From Arion vulgaris (lineage: Eukaryota; Mollusca; Gastropoda; Stylommatophora; Arionidae): a stretch of 64,000 nucleotides of DNA. This document shows positions 57,101-64,000 of the stretch, piece by piece. The stretch lies in NCBI GenBank assembly GCA_020796225.1, contig CM036758.1, positions 28,345,099 through 28,409,098 on the forward strand. Reading direction: 5' to 3'. Every line of letters starts with the position of its first letter. The stretch's first letter is position 1. Below the pieces are notes generated by a model. That model saw only the letters and a list, made by a program, of their open reading frames with translations. It was not told the DNA's origin and made no database searches. The position numbers were made by a program, and so were the translations under genes.

Positions 57101-59368
57101 GGGAAGTAACTAACAAAACATTTGAATGGTTCCATGTACAGTGGGAAGTAACTAATAAAACAATTGAATGGTTCCATGTACAGTGGGAAGTAACTAATAA
57201 AACATTTGAATGGTTCCATGTGCAGTGGGAAGTAACTAATAAAACAATTGAATGGTTCCATGTACAGTGGGAAGTAACTAACAAAACATTCGAATGGTCA
57301 TGAACAACATGCAACAGTTAGAGTAACTAACAAAACATTTGAATGGTCATGAACAACATGCAACAGTTAGAGTAACTAACAAAACAGAATGGTCATGAAC
57401 AACATGCAGCAGTTAGAGTAACTAACAAAACATTCGAATGGTCATGAACAACACGCAACAGTTAGAGTAACTAACAAAACAGAATGGTCATGAACAACAT
57501 GCAGCAGTTAGAGTAACTAACAAAACATTCGAATGGTCATGAACAACATGCAGCAGTTAGAGTAACTAACAAAACATTCGAATGGTTCCATGTGCAGTGG
57601 GAAGTAACTAACAAAACATTCGAATGGTTCCATGTGCAGTGGGAAGTAACTAACAAAACATTCGAATGGTTCCATGTGCAGTGGGAAGTAACTAACAAAA
57701 CATTCGAATGGTTCCATGTGCAGTGGGAAGTAACTAACAAAACATTTGAATGGTTCCATGTGCAGTGGGAAGTAACTAACAAAACATTTGAATGGTTCCA
57801 TGTGCAGTGGGAAGTAACTAACAAAACATTTGAATGGTTCCATGTGCAGTGGGAAGTAACTAACAAAACATTTGAATGGTTCCATGTGCAGTGGGAAGTA
57901 ACTAACAAAACATTCGAATGGTTCCATGTACAGTGGGAAGTAACTAACAAAACAATTGAATGGTTCCATGTACAGTGGGAAGTAACTAACAAAACATTCG
58001 AATGGTTCCATGTGCAGTGGGAAGTAACTAACAAAGCATTCGAATGGTTCCATTTCAGTGGAAGTAACTAACAAAACAATTGAATGGTTCCATTGCAGTG
58101 GAAGTAACTAACAAAACATTTGAATGGTTCCATGTGCAGTGGGAAGTAACTAACAAAACATTTGAATGGTTCCATGTGCAGTGGGAAGTAACTAATAAAA
58201 CATTTGAATGGTTCCATGTGCAGTGGGAAGTAACTAACAAAACATTTGAATGGTTCCATGTGCAGTGGGAAGTAACTAACAAAACATTTGAATGGTTCCA
58301 TGTGCAGTGGGAAGTAACTAACAAAACATTCGAATGGTTCCATGTACAGTGGGAAGTAACTAACAAAACATTTGAATGGTTCCATGTGCAGTGGGAAGTA
58401 ACTAACAAAACATTCGAATGGTTCCATGTACAGTGGGAAGTAACTAACAAAACATTTGAATGGTTCCATGTGCAGTGGGAAGTAACTAATAAAACAATTG
58501 AATGGTTCCATGTGCAGTGGGAAGTAACTAACAAAACAATTGAATGGTTCCATGTGCAGTGGGAAGTAACTAATAAAACAATTGAATGGTTCCATGTGCA
58601 GTGGGAAGTAACTAACAAAACATTTGAATGGTTCCATGTGCAGTGGGAAGTAACTAACAAAACAATTGAATGGTTCCATGTGCAGTGGGAAGTAACTAAC
58701 AAAACATTTGAATGGTTCCATGTGCAGTGGGAAGTAACTAACAAAACAATTGAATGGTTCCATGTGCAGTGGGAAGTAACTAATAAAACAATTGAATGGT
58801 TCCATGTACAGTGGGAAGTAACTAATAAAACATTTGAATGGTTCCATGTACAGTGGGAAGTAACTAATAAAACAATTGAATGGTTCCATGTGCAGTGGGA
58901 AGTAACTAATAAAACAATTGAATGGTTCCATGTGCAGTGGGAAGTAACTAACAAAACATTTGAATGGTTCCATGTACAGTGGCAAGTAACTAACAAAACA
59001 ATTGAATGGTTCCATGTGCAGTGGGAAGTAACTAATAAAACAATTGAATGGTTCCATGTGCAGTGGGAAGTAACTAACAAAACATTTGAATGGTTCCATG
59101 TGCAGTGGGAAGTAACTAACAAAACATTTGAATGGTTCCATGTGCAGTGGGAAGTAACTAACAAAACATTTGAATGGTTCCATGTACAGTGGCAAGTAAC
59201 TAACAAAACAATTGAATGGTTCCATGTACAGTGGGAAGTAACTAATAAAACATTTGAATGGTTCCATGTGCAGTGGGAAGTAACTAATAAAACAATTGAA
59301 TGGTTCCATGTACAGTGGGAAGTAACTAATAAAACATTTGAATGGTTCCATGTACAGTGGGAAGTAAG
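54110..59368. repeat. Satellite unit B (42 bp) in three blocks separated by A blocks
   Basis: The unit is TTCCATGTGCAGTGGGAAGT, then AACTAACAAAACATTTGAAT, then GG, exactly 42 bp. B blocks lie at 54110-54530, 54818-57296 and 57584-59368. Two near-identical A blocks (54531-54817, 57297-57583; offset 2766 bp) separate them. Within block 2 a 19-unit (798-bp) segment is duplicated (rare variant at 55511 and 56309). A hybrid A/B unit sits near 54868-54885. Because 42 is divisible by 3, frames of 847 and 778 codons (minus) and 783 codons (plus) stay open. Confidence 0.97.
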
Positions 59369-59370
59369 GG

Positions 59371-59448
59371 TGAAGTTTTACAAAACAATAACAATACACA
59401 GTAACTATTCGACCAACAGTCCTTTATCAAGCAAAGGATACAGAAGAA
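59371..59448 (-). mobile_element. Possible Penelope-like fragment
   Basis: The minus strand reads GCTTGATAAAGGACTGTTGG, then TCGAATAGTTACTGTGTATT, then GTTTTGTAAAACTTCACCC. It parallels the motif at 43430-43560. The GAAAC box is GAATA here. Confidence 0.4.
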
Positions 59449-59449
59449 G

Positions 59450-60302
59450 TGGGAAGTAAGACAAGTTGGCATCCTCTCCCCATATTTATTTAACATCCGT
59501 GCAGAACACATAATGAAAAATGTTGGGAGGTATCCAAACTACAAACATTTTTATTTGTTTACATTTTGTGAAAATGTGATTTTGAAGTTAATGCACGCAG
59601 ACGACAAGAGTTCTCCTTTTAAATAATTTCAGAAGATTGGAACATCTAATTTTATCTATTAAATAACACAGTCAAAACCAGAACATCTAATTTTATCTAT
59701 TAAATAACACAGTCAAAACCAGAACATCTAATTTTATCTATTAAATAACACAGTCAAAACCAGAACCTTTTTTCCTGTGTTAGGAAACACTTTGACAAGT
59801 AATCTTATGTCTGCTGACAAAGCAAAATGTCAACACAAAATATTGCCATCAGTAATAAAGAGATTGAAAATGTTACAAATGTTGGCTATCTTGGATTTGT
59901 TAATTAACCATAATGGAGACTGTACAAAAGAATTATGAAGGAGGTACGGAATTTCAGAGAATGACTAGTGTAAAGAAACAGAAGTCAAACTTCTGAGGAC
60001 ATATATTTTTCCTCTGTAAACATATGAATGTAAATCATGGACCATCATTACATAAACATGAAATAGCACAGTTGAAATTGTTGATATAAAGTGATACAGA
60101 ATAACTATCAAAATGCAACAAACAAACCAAAAAAAAAAAAAAATTGCATCCTACAAGACCTGAAGAACTAGGAACATTAATTCATAAACAACAACATGTT
60201 CAGGAAACTGAAATATTTTGGTCATGTTAAATGTGACAGTAGTTTGGAGAGATCAGTAATGGACTTGGAAAACAAGGCAATGGAAGATCAAGGAAGCAGT
60301 GA
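59450..60302 (+). pseudogene. LINE reverse transcriptase and C-terminal region, left half (split by a nested LINE)
   Basis: Despite frameshifts: EVRQVGILSPYLFNIRAEHI (the GxxQGxxLSPxLFN motif), LMHADDKS (the YADD catalytic box, with His for Tyr), NVTNVGYLGFVN, and MFRKLKYFGHVKCDSSLERS (60196-60255). The order is that of an RTE-like LINE ORF2. It stops at 60302 where another LINE is inserted, and resumes at 62076. Confidence 0.75.
59638..59765. repeat. 41-bp direct repeat, three copies
   Basis: AACATCTAATTTTATCTATT then AAATAACACAGTCAAAACCAG is repeated three times with near identity, inside the decayed LINE. Confidence 0.92.
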
Positions 60303-60316
60303 TTGGTTATTGGTTA

Positions 60317-61305
60317 CTAAACTGACGTCATTGCACTCCGGGCAGACCCATAGGTGCTCAGTCTCCCCAACAGATATCGAAGAGTATGCATACTGATGGT
60401 TCCTGTGGCTTGCTGATTAAACACACCTCTCACTCTGCCTCTCAGGCATCCAGTTCGACTTGAACAACGGGTAATTCCAAACTGCTTAAATCGCTTGATC
60501 GATTCAACATCGATTTTAGTGTCCTCATCCAACAGAGAGTCTCGAAGAGACCAAAGAATATCCCCCTTATCCATCTTCAACTCCCAACAATCGATGCTGT
60601 TGATGCAAGCCTGTCCGCTCTTTCATTACCGTAAACACCCGCATGCCCAGGACAGTATATCCACGTAAGCCGCTGGAGGTTAGAAACTTCTATAGACGAC
60701 ATCCACTAATACCGAAACTTGCCCTTCTGGATCTTGTGAAGCATCGACTGAGAGTCAGATACAACAATGGTCAATGTAAATGAAGTCCCAGAAATCCAAT
60801 GGAGGGCAGCAGTAACGGCCTCAACCTCCATCCTCATACTAGAAGTAGTTGTCCTGTATGTCCCACTTCGCTGTGCAACAACCTTACCATGCGCATTAGC
60901 CAAGAAACGCCAACCGGACTTCTCACCACGTTGAACCGACCCCTCGTTATATACAACAACGTCATCATCCCTTGCATTATCTTCCATCAGCTGCTTAACT
61001 GCGAGATCAGCCTTCATGTTGCCCCAATCTCTACATTCTCTTCCAAGAGTAATGATAACGTTGAGATAGTTGGTCATGATACTATCTGTTGGGATCCATT
61101 CTTCCCCTTTTGGTAGGGTCGCAACCGTAGTCACCTGGCCAATTGTTCTCTCAGCCTGGACCATCCACGACATGCCACGTTTGATTTTCGTGCCCTTAAC
61201 ATCATTAGTGTTTCTTGTGTAGTGGATGTCTCTTATCCGAAGTAACCTGTATATATGCCTTGGTTTGGGCGATTGCATGACGTGAGCGTAGTGACAGAAA
61301 GCCAA
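60317..61305 (-). pseudogene. LINE copy 2: linker, RNase H and C-terminus
   Basis: The linker reads NTNDVKGTKIKRGMSWMVQA. The RNase H frame has VVVYNEGSVQ (the first catalytic Asp replaced by Glu), MRMEVEAVTAALH, VVVSDSQSML, then a TAG stop after KGKFRY (60706). Past the stop it continues IYCPGHAGVYGNERADRLAS. After a further frameshift near 60585 the tail is MDKGDILWSLRDSLLDEDTK then IDVESIKRFKQFGIT. Inactive. Confidence 0.85.
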
Positions 61306-61320
61306 GCATATATCTCATCT

Positions 61321-61605
61321 TCACAATGGGGTATCTCTAGTGCAGCCCAGATCTATACGCATACCTTCATTCTGAACCCGTTCGAGCCGTTCACATTGTG
61401 ATCTTGATATCGTAAGAAGTCCGTAATCTACCACTGACATTACCAGTCGATCTAACAAAAGGGCAAGTAGTCTCTGCTCAAGGTGTGGGGCCACCATAAC
61501 TTTGATAGCAGCAAGACCACGCTTGCACCGTTGTATCGTCTGTTCAATATGGTGTTTGAAAGATAGACTACGATCAAAGGTTATTCCAAGATAGCAATAA
61601 CACAA
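61321..61605 (-). pseudogene. LINE copy 2: reverse transcriptase thumb
   Basis: The open 94-codon frame reads CYLGITFDRSLSFKHHIEQT, then IQRCKRGLAAIKVM, then VVDYGLLTISRSQCERLERV and ends LGCTRDTPL. YLGITFDRSLSF..H is the standard motif directly after the palm of jockey/I-type LINEs. Confidence 0.85.
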
Positions 61606-61615
61606 TTATTTTTCA

Positions 61616-62072
61616 ATAATGGTGCGCTCTTTGATTAAATATGAAGTTAATCCTTGGCTGGTGAACTGGATAGCTGCTTCTTTAATGGAGAGAACCGTTG
61701 CACTACGTTTAGGAACATGGACATCGGATCCTGCACGTATATGCCCGGGATTACCCCAGGGTTCTCCTCTATCACCTGTGTTGTTTAATATTTACACAGC
61801 AAATGTAGCTAAAATTCAGCCAACCAGATTGGGTCGGACATTGACATTTGCAGATGATATCTTAATATATAGGACTGGGTCAGATAGACCAGAGATGGTT
61901 GATGACATTCAGAAAACATTACATACCATCTCGGGTTGGTGTAAAGAGTCTCGCTCTCAAGTCAATCCTGAAAAAACATGTATGTTGTGGTGCTAGTTGA
62001 ATAATCACATCGACAAGGCTGACCTACCCCGTGTACTCTTTGATGAACATACCATCGAGCGCAGAGACAGGC
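61616..62072 (+). pseudogene. LINE copy 2: inverted reverse transcriptase palm
   Basis: The 125-codon frame reads WLVNWIAASLMERTVALRLG, then CPGLPQGSPLSPVLFNIYTA (fingers/palm motif), then TFADDILIYRTGSDRPEMVD (FADD catalytic box), then ISGWCKESRSQVNPEKTCML. After a stop at 61996 it continues NNHIDKADLPRVLFDEHTIE. The catalytic Asp pair is intact, but the upstream fingers and the endonuclease are missing. Confidence 0.88.
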
Positions 62073-62075
62073 TGC

Positions 62076-62200
62076 AGCAGTGAAAACAGGACATGAAAGA
62101 AACATTGAACATGATGTAGGAGGAGGCGGGAGAACTTTCTACAGGGGAGGAGGCTTTGAAAAGAGTGATGTTCTGCAACCTACATGATGTTTACAATACA
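62076..62200 (+). pseudogene. Host LINE C-terminal region, right half
   Basis: QDMKETLNM then EEAGELSTGEEALKRVMFC continues the frame broken at 60302 and aligns with QDIKETLNMTLEDVGELLRR at 24940-25000. This shows the nested LINE split a resident LINE fragment. Confidence 0.78.
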
Positions 62201-62695
62201 CTAATCAGATCCATTTTCAAAGATGTTACTCCAATCAGATATAAGCAAATAGAAACAAAGTCTGATCTTACCACAGTAAAACAAACCACTAACAAAACAG
62301 AGAGCTGGAAACATGTATTCAAGTGAATGTGAACACACGGAAAGAACAACATAAGGCAGAAAATAATGAAACATGTTTGTAGTAACCGGCGCTCCAGAGG
62401 GAGAGAGGTGAAAATTAATATTACAGTATAAGTTAACGGCTGCATTATAGTTGAGAATATTGCATTGAAAGGTCGGTAATTTGGTGAAAACAATAGTTGC
62501 AATATTACTTAGTGCTTTCCCTTTATTCATGCAAATTTCCACAGAAAGAATGTGAACTTTCTTGTCATCGCAATAGCTCTAAGGTAGACCAGAGCCAACT
62601 ATAAACTTATACTTATAAAATTATAAACTATTGACATACTGTGCCAGCGAACGACCGACTCAAACTTTGTGAGAACGCGTGTGGTACATAGTGGG
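62201..62695. other. No recognisable gene
   Basis: Two overlapping minus frames (62191-62502, 62201-62542) have no motif. AGACCAGAGCCAACTATAAA at about 62588 is shared with dispersed repeat D. Confidence 0.45.
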
Positions 62696-62699
62696 CGGC

Positions 62700-62815
62700 C
62701 TTCTGACATACTGTGTCAGCTATGTGAACTTAAAGACGCGGTTCAGATTCGAACCGACGACCTTTCTAACAGAAGATACAATTCTTGATCCCTTTTCCTT
62801 CAGAGACCCTCATAT
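62700..62815 (-). mobile_element. tRNA-derived SINE fragment
   Basis: Minus-strand GTCGTCGGTTCGAATCTGAACC (B box, about 62758-62738) is preceded by GGGATCAAGAATTGTATC, a possible A box. Confidence 0.5.
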
Positions 62816-62824
62816 TCTAATGCA

Positions 62825-62958
62825 GTGTTCTCCAACATATTTATATATTGGGGCGCATCTGATGAATGACTATGAAGGCACGGGCACCGTGTGTTCTCCA
62901 ACATATTTATATATTGGGGCGCATCTAATGAATGACTATGAAGGCACGGGCACCGTGT
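62825..62958. repeat. ~66-bp direct repeat, two copies
   Basis: TGTTCTCCAACATATTTATA, then TATTGGGGCGCATCT(G/A)ATGA, then ATGACTATGAAGGCACGGGC is repeated once with one difference. Confidence 0.93.
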
Positions 62959-62994
62959 GACAATCGCAATAATAATAATTAAGTAATATTAAGA

Positions 62995-63165
62995 GTGAAG
63001 ATCGACCGGAAGCATTGCAATGCAGGCACTGTTTTGGAACCAACATGGGAAGAGTTGGAGAAGGCCTAGACAGACCTGGAGAAGAGAGCTGGAGTCTGAT
63101 ATTAAAAGGATAGATAAAACGTGAAGACCTGTGCTCCGTGTTGGGTGTTGAAAGGTAAAAAGAAG
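62995..63165 (+). pseudogene. LINE ORF2 C-terminal scrap
   Basis: HGKSWRRPRQTWRRELESDI then KRIDKT. The RPRQTWRRELE signature is typical of another RTE-like LINE ending. Confidence 0.65.
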
Positions 63166-63180
63166 AATATTAATAGGAAC

Positions 63181-64000
63181 ATTAATTTTAAAAATAATAA
63201 CATGAAATTTAATCCTGACAAATCGTTTAAGGGGGGATTCGGTAGTGTGGGGATCATGAAGCTATTTTCGTTGTTTTCATATTAATGTAAAATTTGTATA
63301 ACCATTTTGAAAGATTTTGACTTAGAATAGTAGAAAAACATTAGCAAAAAAAAAATGTCAAAGCGTTGCCATGGAAACAATACAAAATGGCCGCAAAAAA
63401 CACAATTTCAAATACCTACGGCTCTGAATCTAATGAATGTAAATGAATTCTGTTTTCACTCTAAGGAGCGCAATTGTAATATCTAAAATATTACACATGA
63501 TTTTTAGGATATATTAAATATTTAATTTTTATAAATTTTGGGTTAAAATTCGGTCAAAAAAGCTGTTTTTAGTGGGTGTGTTTGCAAAAATTCATAAAAT
63601 GTAATATTTAATATATCCTAAAAATCATGTGTAATTTTTTAGATATTACAATTGCTCATCTTTAAGTGAAAACAGAATTCATTTATATTCATTACTTTCA
63701 GAGACCTTAGGGATTAATATATTTTGTGTTTGGTGGCCATTTTTATTGTTTCCATGCCAACACGTTCACATATTTTTGAAAACTAAACTTTTTCTACTCT
63801 TTTAAGTCACAATATCTCCAAATTGTTATACAAATTCTACATTAATATGAAAGCAACGAAAAAAGTTTCAGACAGAATCCCCCAGATCGTTTAATTAAAA
63901 ATAATAATAACAGATAAAACTTAATCCTGACTAATCGTTTAATTGAAAATAATAATAATGTGCTTGCGAAAAGCGAAACTTTTTTTTTCTGGAAATTCTG
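63181..64000. repeat. ~48-bp AT-rich repeat hosting the fold-back element
   Basis: TTAATCCTGAC(A/T)AATCGTTTAA followed by (T)T(A/G)AAAATAATAATAA is present left of the element and about two more times after it (63886-63960). Confidence 0.75.
63231..63885. mobile_element. Fold-back DNA element, 655 bp, with 9-bp target duplication
   Basis: The left end GGGGGGATTC mirrors the right end GAATCCCCCAG. Almost the whole element is a long imperfect palindrome: CCATGGAAACAATACAAAAT on the left with the complement of TTTTTATTGTTTCCATG on the right, and CATGATTTTTAGGATATATT with AATATATCCTAAAAATCATG. A ~50-bp loop lies near 63541-63590. ATCGTTTAA occurs at 63222-63230 and 63886-63894. A 9-bp duplication with long terminal repeats fits a Mutator-like element. 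Non-coding. Confidence 0.85.

Larger units (their letters stand above)
60303..62075 (-). mobile_element. LINE copy 2, nested, with 8-bp target duplication and 5' inversion
   Basis: AGCAGTGA occurs at 60295-60302 and again at 62076-62083, a perfect 8-bp target duplication. The 3' portion (61605 to 60303) is on the minus strand: thumb, linker, RNase H, C-terminus, 3' UTR. The 5' portion (about 61616-62075) is on the plus strand: reverse transcriptase palm. In element order the palm ends ...DEHTIERRD and the thumb begins CYLGITFDRSL, so the two parts meet at an inversion point with almost nothing lost. This is the standard product of twin priming. Confidence 0.9.

Noticed and set aside
54771..57314. 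Open frames of 847 codons (minus), 778 codons (minus) and 783 codons (plus)
   Set aside because: All arise from a 42-bp satellite whose length is divisible by 3; three frames on both strands are open at once and there is no promoter or non-repeat sequence.

Overview
This is a stretch of animal nuclear DNA, not bacterial, viral or organellar. The evidence is phase-0 exons with GT/AG splice sites, many decayed non-LTR retrotransposon (LINE) C-termini, several tRNA-derived SINE families, hAT-type DNA transposons with 8-bp target duplications, and more than twenty tandem-repeat arrays. The mix of elements suggests an invertebrate, perhaps a lophotrochozoan such as a mollusc. That is a low-confidence inference; nothing in the window names the species.

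Layout. 1-1200: a LINE copy with RNase H and an inverted 5' segment. 1279-5410: a 61-bp satellite. 5421-34070: minisatellites (units of 18-52 bp) separated by SINEs, LINE 3' fragments, hAT MITEs and a 3.6-kb decayed hAT transposon (29310-32949). That transposon and a 449-bp inverted-repeat element both sit inside one 30-bp array. 34075-36690: a 2.6-kb degenerate CTG/CAG tract. 38480-39800: a related CTG/CTA-type array. About 40007-51937: the only host gene I can support, on the plus strand. It has four exons joined in phase 0, encodes a Ser-rich coiled-coil protein I cannot name, and its introns are packed with transposable-element debris and arrays. 52905-59370: a 6.5-kb satellite of two related units (49 bp and 42 bp) with higher-order duplications. 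59371-62200: a Penelope-like fragment, then a decayed LINE reverse transcriptase split by a second LINE that has an 8-bp target duplication and a 5' inversion. 62200-64000: SINE and LINE scraps and a 655-bp fold-back element with a 9-bp target duplication.

Most long open frames are artefacts. Satellite units of 18, 27, 33, 42 or 51 bp stay open in several frames on both strands, including frames of up to 847 codons. I treat these as non-coding.

The most useful observations are: two LINE copies with different twin-priming-type inversions; two SINE families that share a central domain and an AAG-rich tail; nested and array-embedded transposons with readable target duplications; a minisatellite grown from inside a LINE coding region; a LINE 3' UTR amplified in tandem; and the two-unit satellite, in which most common variants are synonymous in one frame. 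No new defence or metabolic system is visible.
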